Of a stretch of DNA of 64,000 nt, positions 45,765 to 54,749 are shown piece after piece. The DNA is taken from contig JACGCN010000009.1 in NCBI GenBank assembly GCA_014905825.1, positions 1,116,001 through 1,180,000 of the forward strand, in the 5' to 3' direction. Below the pieces are notes generated by a model, which saw only the letters and a program-made list of their open reading frames with translations, did no database searches and was not told the DNA's origin. Made by a program: the position numbers and the translations under genes. The stretch comes from Lyophyllum atratum. Lineage: Eukaryota > Basidiomycota > Agaricomycetes > Agaricales > Lyophyllaceae. How positions within the stretch are numbered: the first letter of the stretch is position 1; every line of letters starts with the position of its first letter.

Positions 45765-46800
45765 CTACTTACTATTTGCCTTCGTCATAATCACCCCACT
45801 CCTCATGAAGCGTGCCATCCCGCTGTCTTCAATCGATTCATACCTAACGTCGCAGAGCACTGCGCTCTGCAGAGCTACGTCAAAGTCGCAGCGCAGGGAT
45901 TGCATGCGGCCGTCCAGCGTGCACACGAAAAGACAGCTTTCATCCTCAATGCTTTGCGCGTCAAGCACCAAGAAGCAGTGTGGCATGAATCCTTTGCGTT
46001 CGGGCTGGGCGATATTGGCATCGAACCAATGCCTGATCTCTTGGACAGTATGCCCCACAAAGACAGTGGGAGATGAGTCAACAGGAAGAGACGATCCTTT
46101 CGAGATACTGGAAATCTCTTTGGTGTTTATGATCACGATGTCCTTGGATATGTCTAAATCGTCGCCTTCGACTTCTCGCATATATTCTTCCGAGCATTCC
46201 AAGAGAAGGTTCAACGTCTAAAGAGAAGGTTAGCACAAACATGAACCTCGCCGAGATCGGTGAACGGTTACAGAGGCAGGGATATCTGCTATGCAGAACA
46301 CTGGGCATCTTGTGCTAAAGTCGTCCATAGCGTTGACAGGCGTTGAGGATGGAGATGTATCGATCTATCTCTTTATAGGACTTGAGATCAAACTTAACTC
46401 TGAGTCTCGCGATGATTACGGAACAGAATGTTCAGGACTTGTTCAGGATCCTCAACAAACCTTTTCTTGCAAGGAAAAATCCATCTGATTCCAACGGCCT
46501 CAACTGAGCACTCAGCAGTTGCAAGATCTCTGAAACCAGTCTTCCAGTTTGAGGCAAGGGCGTAACGTGAAACGCGAACGAGCAAAGGGAGAAAACCTTG
46601 TAAGTGGATGCATTTGCCCACACGAGAGGGTCGTCTTGGCATGTGGGTGCCTCAATTGCCCATAGATCAATGACACCGACCGAATAACGGAGACGACTTT
46701 CCTTCTATCATCTGTGGGTGGATGGGCTGACACAGGTGCATGTTTAGATCGAGCCGTTTGACAACCAACAGCAGCCAAAGATTGCATCAGTGTCGGCTTC
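45765..46800 (-). CDS. Uncharacterised gene, copy A of a duplicated family
   Basis: Family uncertain. The last exon (46219-45765) is open and encodes a 150-residue block: LNLLLECSEEYMREVEGDDL, DISKDIVIINTKEISSISKG, then ERKGFMPHCFLVLDAQSIED, ESCLFVCTLDGRMQSLRCDF, ending FMRSGVIMTKANSK with TAG at 45765. Upstream parts (about 46700-46230) contain FDLKSYKEIDRYISILNACQ and SLCSFAFHVTPLPQTGRL, but stops and frame changes mean introns or decay. A FLVLD...SCLFV layout faintly recalls DUF6924-type proteins; this is a guess. It lies directly upstream of a tRNA-Val on the same strand, as its paralogue at 53 kb does. Only the last exon is well supported. Confidence 0.5.
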
Positions 46801-46998
46801 TCTGTAGTAGTGGTACTTAGTAGTATATTACTGGCATGCTACAATCGCTAAACGCAAGGGTCCGAGTTTCCCTATATAATCAAGTACCGGCAAGCTATCT
46901 ATCTAAGTGTTGTACATCTTCGTCTCGGGCCGATAATCACAACTTCCAGTGGGCGAACGGGCTTCGACGTCCATCACTTCTGAAGGACAGACTGTGGG

Positions 46999-47280
46999 TG
47001 CAAGTATGGTGACGGTGTGTGTCCAAGAGAGACCACATCATGATAGCCTGTTCAGAATCCCCGACCAAGCCCGCAGCCTTTCTCCTGCAATGGGTCGATG
47101 TGGACACGTATCGATGGCTGGACTACAGGGTCTGGCAACCAGCAGTGTTAGGAATGCATCAATGCAAGCCCCTCCGTAGATATTGCGTGCAAGTGCCGCG
47201 ATGGTGTGTGTTCAGGAGGGACTACATCATGATATCCTGTTCAACTCCTCGACCGAGGCCCGCCGTCTTCATTTCAGTGA
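46999..47280. repeat. Imperfect tandem duplication, period 189 bp, upstream of a secreted-protein gene
   Basis: 47001 onward (CAAGTATGGTGACGGTGTGT, then CAAGAGAGACCACATCATGA) is repeated from 47190 (CAAGTGCCGCGATGGTGTGT, then CAGGAGGGACTACATCATGA). The similarity continues through TGTTCARMWYCCYCGACC. It sits in the probable promoter of the gene starting at 47454. Confidence 0.75.
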
Positions 47281-47453
47281 GTCCAGTACGTCTTGGCCGA
47301 ACGCTGGTCTGATCTATAAAATGCCTCTGAGATGAAGCAATTGCCTCAATCGCACTTCGCCTTTCATCGTCTGCTCTCTCAAGTCGGTATCGCTGGTCGA
47401 TACCCTCTTTTCCACATATTGTCCCACCCCCGATCTTTGAATCGTCTGTGACG

Positions 47454-48788
47454 ATGAGGCATTACGCTCTCTTAGCGCTTTTCTGTTTCCTGGTTTCCTT
47501 TGGTGCTGCCACTCCAATTCCAACGGGCAGCGATGGCAAGCCCGTGGACAAGGGGAACGGTCGCGCCGGCAGTCCTCCTTCAAATCGGCCGAATACTCCC
47601 ACTCCCGAGCATGACCCCACTGTACCGCTGCCTGGGCGCACCGGTCAACACATCGACCACGGCGCGCGTATTGTGACGTTGTTTTATGGTGATGACACGT
47701 TCCCTGAACATATGGGACATCTTCAGAGAAATCAGAAGGAGTTTCCCAAGAATCGTAATCCAATGTCCCTCACGAAAAAGATTGCGGCGAACCGGGATGC
47801 TGCACTGCACAACATTCCATTGGCAGGGCCCCATCCAGTCACTGGAGCTGACAGGGCAAGGGACGAGAAAATGCCCGCCATGTTGCTCAACCCGGACCAT
47901 TCCACTTCTACCACTGTCGAGTATGTTGACAAACACGAGTCTGGTGAGGATTCAGATGCCCATTTCGCTTGACAGAGTGCTAATATTCCTTCTGTGATAG
48001 ACATGGAGGGTGCCCAGGCCCGTCCGTTCCAGAGTAAGATCAAGAAGCTGGGCCGGGGCGGCAAAGGGCAACTACGACCCAATCCCGGATGGCTTCCTCT
48101 CCATCCTGATCAACGGCGGGGTCACGAAGCACCTGGGCGTCTGGAAACCAAGAAATTCTTCGACTCCAACGCGTTTGTGGCGAAGCCGCTTCCCGATAAA
48201 TTCGTTGAACTTCCGAAAGGCTCGAAGAAGCCCATGAAAGCCCCAAACAACTTCCGACCAGGACGAGTGTTACCTGCAGGTCATATTTGGCGTCCCTTAG
48301 ACCCTGAAGCAGAGCGGGGCCCTTCACACGCAGGTGCTCCTGGTCATCTACCGGGCGCCGAGCAAAGACAGCCCCCCCGCCCTCAGAATCTCGAGCATCA
48401 CATGAAGCAAGTCAACGAAAAGAAGGCAAAGGTTGCTGCGAACCTTGCCAAATTCGAGAAAAATTTTGGTCCTGCAAAGAAGGGCAAAGGCTCAGGACAT
48501 GCGCACGAAGCTCCTGGCCGCATGGAGACACATACGACGAGTCATGCGCCAGTACGCCCCGCTTGGCATGCGCCAGTACGCCCCGCTCGGCATGCGTCAG
48601 TAGGCCCCGCTCGGCATGCGCCAGCACGCCCCGCTCCTTATAGCCGCCCTTGGACCCCTCCAGCGCGTGCTTCTGGTTCCAAACCAGCTAAAGCACCAAA
48701 AAGGAAGTCTAGTCCCAGGCCAGGGACAAGAAAATCTAGTCGCAAGCCACCAACTAAAGCACGAGCAGGGCAGAAGAGAACGAGATGA
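47454..48788 (+). CDS. Secreted basic repeat-containing protein of unknown function
   Basis: The ATG at 47454 begins MRHYALLALFCFLVSFGAAT, a classic signal peptide with cleavage predicted near AAT-PI. The mature protein is Pro-, Gly-, His- and Lys-rich. One intron (about 47942-47998, GTGAGG...GATAG) joins KHES to DMEGAQARPF in phase. Exon 2 contains a charged helix (EHHMKQVNEKKAKVAANLAK) and four tandem 8-residue units HA(P/S)(V/A)(R/G)PA(W/R) encoded at 48543-48638. The tail is strongly basic (KAPKRKSSPRPGTRKSSRKP) and ends with TGA at 48786. About 425 residues. No catalytic domain is seen. Such composition fits a cell-wall or matrix-binding secreted protein or an effector-like protein, but no function is assigned. 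Confidence 0.7.
48543..48638 (+). repeat. Four 24-bp in-frame minisatellite units
   Basis: Units begin CATGCG at 48543, 48567, 48591 and 48615, each 24 bp (CATGCGYCAGTACGCCCCGC-type consensus). They encode octapeptides such as HAPVRPAW. Period and phase are exact, so copy-number change would not shift the frame. Confidence 0.9.
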
Positions 48789-49097
48789 CAGGCTAGAACA
48801 CCCAGCCGGTACTTTGTCTGATAGTGTCTGATCATCAGGAGACGATTAGCTAGCTCGATGTCAATTATGTTGTGGGCATTTGAAATGGACACAGGTTGAG
48901 CAAGCGAAGAATGACCTGATCATTCAGATCACCGTTAGTAAAATAGCGGCACCGCTGAGGCAAATTTAGGCCCAGAAGAGAGTCCAGGCTCGTAAGTATA
49001 GGCATTTGAGACCGTCGGAGGCAAGTTGCAAGTCGGAGGGGCCGTGATTACGACGACCGCAACATGATTAGCTAATACGTGTTCCTCTGCTCCTGCC

Positions 49098-50285
49098 ATG
49101 TCGCACTCTCCTCCTCCACTGCGCCATCCGGTGCCCACGCACCCTGCCTACATCCCCGAGCCACCCCCGACCCCAAACTCGCCCCAAGGCTACCAGCGAT
49201 TCTCCTCCTCGCCAGGGCCCGCCCCTCAGCAGAACCCCTACCAAACCCACCACGTCCCCGCTTACACCTCCCCCTTCCAGCACTCCCAGCCCCCTCTCGC
49301 CCCACACCTCCAGCATCACCAGCAACATGCCCACCCTCCCTCAAACGGGCCCTCCATCCCCCAGCCCGACTTCGCAGCCTGGGGCATGAACGACGCGACT
49401 GCTCAATTCGGCATGCAGCTCGGCCACACCGCCGTCGCCGCAGGCCAGGAGTACGTCCAGCGAAACTTTGGCACCATCTTCCCCTCCACCAATCTCAAGC
49501 ACCATTTCAACGTATCCAACTCATACGTCATCAACAAAATCAGGCTCGTCCTCTTCCCCTGGTTGCAGAAGCCCCAGGCCTGGCGTCGCAAAGTCCGCCG
49601 CTCCGACTCGGGACAGGCAGCAGAATGGGCGAGCCCTCGCGAGGACATCAATAGCCCCGATCTCTACATTCCCCTCATGGCTCTCGTCACCTATATTCTC
49701 CTTTGTGCCCTCCATGCAGGTCTCCAGAAGCAGTCCCATACAAAAGTATTGGGCGACGCCGCTTCGCGCGGACTTGCTGTTATTATTCTCGACTTCGCAT
49801 TCGTTAAACTCGGGTGCTACTTCCTCAACGTACAGGACTCGAGTCAGGTCGTTGACCTCATCGCATACGGTGGTTACAAATTCGTTGGGTACGTCTTTCT
49901 CATCTCTAACCCTTCCCTTCACCTTCCTAACCTACATCCCAGCGTGATATTTGCTCTTCTACCAAACTTCCTCTCCCGCTTGCCCGGACTGAACATGCCC
50001 ATACTCAAGACATTCCTGTTCATCTACGCTTTCCTCGCGAATGCCTTCTTCCTCGTATGTTTACCGTTTGCCCATCTCACCTTCCTTCCTGCTCACTTCT
50101 GCATCTCATAGCTCCGCTCTCTACGTTCCGTCGTCCTTCCCGACCCCGCTGTGCAACTCGTCTCCAATCCGAACCCCACAAGCACCGCGACCCTCACCTC
50201 CGCCGCACGGCGCCGGCGCATCATATTCCTCTTCCTCGAAGCCATTTGCCAGGTCCTTTACATGGGCGTGCTCGTTCGCATCTAA
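49098..50285 (+). CDS. YIF1: YIF1-family ER-Golgi transport membrane protein
   Basis: Yif1 binds Yip1 and Rab GTPases and acts in COPII vesicle traffic between ER and Golgi. The ATG at 49098 starts a Pro/His/Gln-rich cytosolic N-terminus (MSHSPPPLRHPVPTHPAYIP). Conserved blocks follow: FGMQLGHTAVAAGQEYVQRN, LKHHFNVSNSYVINKIRLVL, FPWLQKPQAWRRK, DINSPDLYIPLMALVTYILL and then the membrane helices GLAVIILDFAFVKLGCYFLN, DLIAYGGYKFVG, TFLFIYAFLANAFFL and a last helix IIFLFLEAICQVLYMGVLV. TAA is at 50283-50285. Introns lie near 49890-49943 and 50056-50111. Length and topology match the family. Confidence 0.92.
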
Positions 50286-50577
50286 TGCTATGGATCGTTG
50301 ATACCTGTACTTACCTCTTAAGCTGGGTGCCGCACATCGCAGTTGAGATTGGTTCTGTCATAAAGTGTGAACTGGCTGAGAGCTACTCGGTGAGCTCCTG
50401 GGAGCCCACCGACGGACTAGATATACATAATCACCGCGGATTTCCCTAATAATAAGCTTCTCCATCGAATACCCTTGCTTTCATCCTACCATCGTGCGAA
50501 CCAGCGTTATCAGCGATACCTGCAAGAACCGCACAGGTCAGTTCCGAGACGACCATCTGTTCAGGTTCACGATGCAT

Positions 50578-50679
50578 GGGTCGATGGCGTAGCTGGTTAT
50601 CGCATCTGTCTAACATGGTCCTCTATATTTGGGGGTTGTTGGTCACAGAAGGTCCTCAGTTCGAACCTGGGTCGACTCA
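50578..50679 (+). tRNA. tRNA-Val (anticodon AAC), 28-nt intron
   Basis: GGGTCGATGGCG at the 5' end pairs through the acceptor stem with TCGACTC before discriminator A (50679). D-arm, anticodon stem (TCTGT/ACAGA) and T-arm match the copy at 45602. The loop reads CTAACA plus C, interrupted by a 28-nt intron. Mature length is 74 nt. Confidence 0.93.
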
Positions 50680-50755
50680 TCTTTTGCCTCCCTCTTCTCT
50701 TCTCATCTCTCCCTCCCCTTAGCACCGAAAATCTGTCATACCGACATGCACTCAA

Positions 50756-50848
50756 GGGTCGATGGCGTAGTCGGTTATCGCATCTGTCTTACATTCGAAA
50801 TTGTGAGCTGTACACAGAAGGTCCTCAGTTCGAGCCTGGGTCGACTCA
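50756..50848 (+). tRNA. tRNA-Val (anticodon TAC), 19-nt intron
   Basis: Same backbone as the neighbouring gene, but the anticodon loop reads CTTACA plus C, giving TAC (reads GTA codons). The D-loop is TAGTCGG and the T-loop TTCGAGC. A 19-nt intron follows position 37. Mature length is 74 nt. It lies 76 bp downstream of the AAC gene. Confidence 0.93.
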
Positions 50849-50901
50849 TTTTTTTATCTTTTGCTCTTCAACTGTTTCGCGAATATCCGACGTCGTCACG
50901 T

Positions 50902-51793
50902 CCCGGTTAAGGCTCCAACCATACTATCTATTTACCATATATATACAGTAGATACCGTATATGTTTACGTATATGTATAGGCCTGTTCGAGAAATTGTCC
51001 TATACAGTAGATATATAGTATAGCATATGGTTATACTGTTAATTTTTCCCGTACAGTAAATCAGTGGCTTTCCTGGGGCCTAGGTTGATTTCGCAGTGAT
51101 AGGTCGCAATCGAGGAGGTGTCAGCAAATGACGAGAGAACGAGGGGTGTTTTTGGACAAGGCGTAACCAAAAACACCTCTCGGATCGGGCTTGGCCTATT
51201 TTTAGATCGTCCACAGCGAGCTACTCCAAAATTGTAACACGTTGTGCGCGTTCTTCTGACATATCTCAGTGACAAGTCTCATTCTTTGTGAGCAGAGCCT
51301 TTTAGACTGTCAGGTCAGACACTGGACAATGCAGGGAACGTGTCCCTTTCATAAGCAAGCAATTTCGAACTTACATGTCCAGGTTGATTGAAGATCGGTC
51401 GTCCTTGGGTCGTCCACCGCATAATAATTTATTGCTCAAAATTTTGAGGTAGTTTTACGAGACTTTTTGGCCATACCAGCAACAACTGTATCCGTCGAGC
51501 GCACCTTCTCAAAATTACGACACACTGCATCTCTGCGGATCTCAGCAGCCCCTGGAAGGCCGAGACAATCAGTCAAGATCTGTTGTCGAAGGTATGGATT
51601 CGGTCGGGGTTATTTGATGTCAACGAGCCCAAGGTTCCGGTCGGAAAGCATGGCTCGATCTGACCCTATAACAACTGTCTACATCATACCGTATAACCAT
51701 ATATATACTGTATATACACACTAAATAACTGTATCCGTATATCTAGGCCCTTGGTTGTATACGGATACAGTACGGTTGGAGCCTTAGTCCCGG
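50902..51793. mobile_element. Non-autonomous hAT-like DNA transposon (about 0.9 kb)
   Basis: The ends carry inverted repeats: GGTTAAGGCTCCAACCATAC at 50905-50924 and its counterpart GTACGGTTGGAGCCTTAG at 51770-51787, with CCGGG-like bases outside each. Just inside both ends are AT-rich TATATATAC/GTATATAT stretches that are also roughly inverted. At 51467-51560 a short frame (IPATTVSVERTFSKLRHTAS, then LR) resembles the C-terminal dimerisation region of hAT transposases. The rest of the transposase is missing. The 8-bp target duplication expected for hAT was not identified with confidence. Confidence 0.65.
51467..51606 (+). pseudogene. hAT transposase C-terminal remnant
   Basis: IPATTVSVERTFSKLRHTAS fits the (I/F)PATS-x-x-VERxFS motif of the hAT dimerisation domain. 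The frame stays open downstream but loses recognisable similarity. It lies within the inverted-repeat element and cannot encode an active enzyme. Confidence 0.6.
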
Positions 51794-51984
51794 TCCGTGA
51801 ACATCGAACTTTTGAAGTACCCCTGGCCCCTGCGCCACAATCAATCCACAACATAGGTTTTTTCAGCTTCTCACTCACACTCGCACCCATCTTGTCCACC
51901 GTCCAAGTGCTTAGCCACTCCCGATTTGGCATAACTTCGAATGGATGGTACATCGCCCTATCCAACAACAAAGCGCAATGGGGG

Positions 51985-52608
51985 CTACTCTCTGGTTCCA
52001 ATTCCTAGATTACGAAGCAACCCACGCAGACGACCTGTCACCGACGATACCCCAAACCCCGTCTCCTGGCACATATCTTTCACCTTCTTCACCACTTCCC
52101 TCATCTTCTCCTCGCCCTCTGATTCCAGCAGGTTATAGTCCCACCTAGAAGCCGGCGCGATGTCGTCGCCAATATCCAACCTCGAATGGCGTGCCATCGC
52201 CTGCGGTTCCGGATCCAGGACGCCCGTATTCGCCGTGAACTCATACACCGCGAATCGCGGGCCCATAGCGTTAAGGCCATACAGCTTTGGTATCTTGAGC
52301 TCGGAGACGAGGCGCTCAAACTTCTCGCGCATTTCGTGGTCAGCCGCGGCGCGCGAGCCGACGTCTCTAGTGTCCGAACCGGGTTTAACGTCGAGGATGA
52401 ACACGGGATGGTCCTCCTTCCTAACCACGAAGACCACGGTAGGATTCGCAGAACCGTGGAGGACAGGAGTCGGAGAAACACGGTATCCCTCGTGGATTGG
52501 GAAGAGGTGTGTCAAGAGTGAATTATAGGGGGCGTTGTATCTGCTTTCATTGGTGGCGGCGCTGTCGACGCGATTGAACTGTTCTGATATTTCAGGGTCC
52601 CATGTCAT
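51985..52608 (-). CDS. Uncharacterised basidiomycete-type protein (207 residues)
   Basis: A single open exon from ATG 52608 to TAG 51985. Visible blocks are NAPYNSLLTHLFPIHEGYRV, NPTVVFVVRKEDHPVFILDV, KPGSDTRDVGSRAAADHEMR, LKIPKLYGLNAMGPRFAVYE and PASRWDYNLLESEGEEKMRE. The order FNxLLxxLFP, then hydrophobic strand, FxLDVKP, a DxxMR helix, IPKLxGxxAxGxxxxxYE and W.YNLL is one I associate with an expanded agaricomycete family of unknown function (memory, not searched). The D-x-K and later E spacing loosely resembles a PD-(D/E)XK-like core, which is speculative. No disruption. It lies 190 bp from the hAT-like element. Confidence 0.7.
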   Translation of the reverse strand: MTWDPEISEQFNRVDSAATNESRYNAPYNSLLTHLFPIHEGYRVSPTPVLHGSANPTVVFVVRKEDHPVFILDVKPGSDTRDVGSRAAADHEMREKFERLVSELKIPKLYGLNAMGPRFAVYEFTANTGVLDPEPQAMARHSRLDIGDDIAPASRWDYNLLESEGEEKMREVVKKVKDMCQETGFGVSSVTGRLRGLLRNLGIGTRE

Positions 52609-52929
52609 CTCTTTTTCTCAACTCAGCATCGGTTCTACTTGCAACAGACAATGTGAGCTTACCTGTAATTGCTTAGATTCAGGAGGACGGTGAAGACAAG
52701 GAATAGCAATAGGTCGATCACCCATGTCTCAGATCTAAATGGCTCGGACTTGGCTATACATTAGCAAATCTGTGAGATCGAGAGGTAACTCTAAAAAGGG
52801 TCTAGTCAGAATGCGACAATGTCTTTCGTCTTCATACCCCCGATTTCATGGATTCCATCTTTTGGGGACTGTGGGCTATCTAGCTATCTAGATAGATTTG
52901 CGTCAGCGCATCGACTCGTAGATGACTGA

Positions 52930-53887
52930 AGGGAAGTCGTCTTCTTGACTATTCGGTCGGTGTCGTCGATCTATGGGCAAATGAGGCACCCACATGCCAA
53001 GGCGCCCTCCCGCGTTGACAAACGCGTCGACTTCCGAGGCTTGCACCTTCCCTCGTTCGCGTTTCACATGACGCCCTTGCCTCAAATTGGGAGACTCATC
53101 TCAAGAGACCTTACAGCTGCTTAGTGCTCAGTTGAGGCTGTTGGAATCAGATGAATTTTTCCTTGCGAGAAAAGGTTTGTTGACGATCCTGAACAAATCC
53201 TGAACATTCTGTTCCGTGATCATCGCGAGGCTCGGAGTTGAGTTTGATCCCGAGTCCTATAAAGAGATAGATCGATACATCGCCATCTTCGACACCTGTC
53301 GACGTTATGATTTGGAACTATCGGAACCAGAACGACTATTGTACAAGATGCCCAGTATTCTGCATAGCAGATATCCCTGCCTCTGTAACCGTTCACCGAT
53401 CTCGGCGAGTTTCATGTTCGTGCTAACTTTCTCTTAGACGTTAAACCTTCTCTTGGAATGCTCCGCAGAATATATGCAAGAGTTTGAAGGCGACGAGCTA
53501 GACATATCCGAGGACATCGTGATCATGAACACCAAAGAGATCTCAAGTATCTCGAAAGGATCCTCTCTTCCTGTTGACTCATCTCCCACTGCCTTTGTCG
53601 GGCATACTGTGTAGGAGATCAGGGTTTGGTTCGATGCCAATATCACCCAGCCCGAACGGAAAGGGTTCATGCCCCACTGCTTCTTGGTGCTTGACGCGCA
53701 AAGCATTGAGGACGAAAGCTGTCTTTTCGTGTGCACGCAGGACGCCCCCCTGCAATCACTGCGCTGCGACTTTGACATAGCTCTGGAGAACGCAGTGGTC
53801 TGCGACAATAATGGTCACTCGATTGAAGAAGGCTCGATGGGGCGCTTCATGAGGAGTAGGGTGATTATGACAAAGGCAAATCAGTAA
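52930..53887 (+). pseudogene. Copy B of the uncharacterised gene (decayed, inverted duplicate of 45.7-46.7 kb)
   Basis: Closely similar to copy A read on the opposite strand, from the GGTCGGTGTCGT..GATCTATGGGC block (about 52958) to FMRSRVIMTKANQ at 53887. The last exon carries an in-frame TAG at 53612-53614 where copy A has CAA (TVQEIR). More substitutions affect the upstream part. The C-terminal block (ERKGFMPHCFLVLDAQSIED, then ESCLFVCTQ) is nearly identical to copy A. The similarity continues through the adjacent tRNA-Val. Confidence 0.75.
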
Positions 53888-54039
53888 TCAGTGGACCATG
53901 GCCCAGGACTGTACATTGAAGGGGGCGAGGTCCAGCTAGATCAAGGATGGAGGGACTCTTCGAACTGGTAATCTGATATTTAGCCTGGGCGTTCGGGTTG
54001 TACATTCATGGGATTGATGATGTTAAAATCCTCAATACA

Positions 54040-54121
54040 GGGTCGATGGCGTAGCTGGTTATCGCATCTGTCTAACAAAACACAACACAGAAGGTCCTCA
54101 GTTCGAACCTGGGTCGACTCA
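54040..54121 (+). tRNA. tRNA-Val (anticodon AAC), 8-nt intron
   Basis: Identical in its mature parts to the gene at 45602-45683 and part of the same inverted duplication. The intron is AAACACAA, differing from that of the partner copy while keeping its length. Mature length is 74 nt. Confidence 0.93.
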
Positions 54122-54224
54122 TTTTATTTTTGCCCTTCTTCGCGTCCAACATGCAAGCACCCGCAAATGCAAACAACTGCTGCACTTAAATGAAGTTAAA
54201 TCATAAGAAGTCGCTTCAACTGCC

Positions 54225-54510
54225 TTTCACGTTTCCTGTCTCCATCTCCTCAAGCGTTTCCTGCCCTTCGTTAATCGTGGCGGCTTAAGGCTTACCTCTT
54301 CCCCTTGTCCTATCCGGTGTCCCCACCCATCGTTGTCCACTGGACACTCCATTAGCATGTACGGTGCGCGCAGGGACGTCAAGGTCATTCTCCCCGGCGA
54401 GGACATTGAAGAGCACATCACTATGATGAAGGACGCAGGCATGATCATGAAGGAACTCTACAGCGGCAAGGACAGAATTCCCATGCAAGTTTTCCATGCG
54501 ACAGTGTCTT
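54225..54510 (+). pseudogene. Fragment of the sphingolipid methyltransferase 5' region (duplicated, truncated)
   Basis: Downstream of the duplicated tRNA, the promoter-proximal sequence of the 45.5-kb methyltransferase recurs (TCGCGTCCAACATGCAAGCA, matching 45570-45590 inverted). Part of its first coding region follows: SMYGARRDVKVILPGEDIEE, then YSGKDRIPMQVFHA, nearly matching SMYGARRNEKVVLPGKDIEE. The original start codon and first membrane segment are deleted, and similarity ends after MQVFHA. The MTSGHS-like frame beginning near 54333 is therefore a relic. Confidence 0.8.
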
Positions 54511-54749
54511 CGCCTTCATACGCTAGATTTTGTGGATTCTATGCCGAGGGAACTCTGAGTCAATCGACATACATGTTCGAACATCATGTCGCATCTCTTC
54601 GGTTGCGAGAGACATGGTGCACTACTTCCTGGGGCGAGGACTTATTCAAGGAGCGCTTTCCACTCTTCTGAACGCATGAACAGAGTGGATATCCATGAAA
54701 ACTTGGTGCCCATCTGCAGGTTTTTAGTCATGGTCCATAATACATGCTA

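Noticed and set aside
54333..54671. Intact 112-residue gene beginning MSTGHSISMYGARR
   Set aside because: The start codon is inside sequence equivalent to the middle of the methyltransferase first exon; similarity stops after MQVFHA. It is a duplicated fragment, not a gene of its own.
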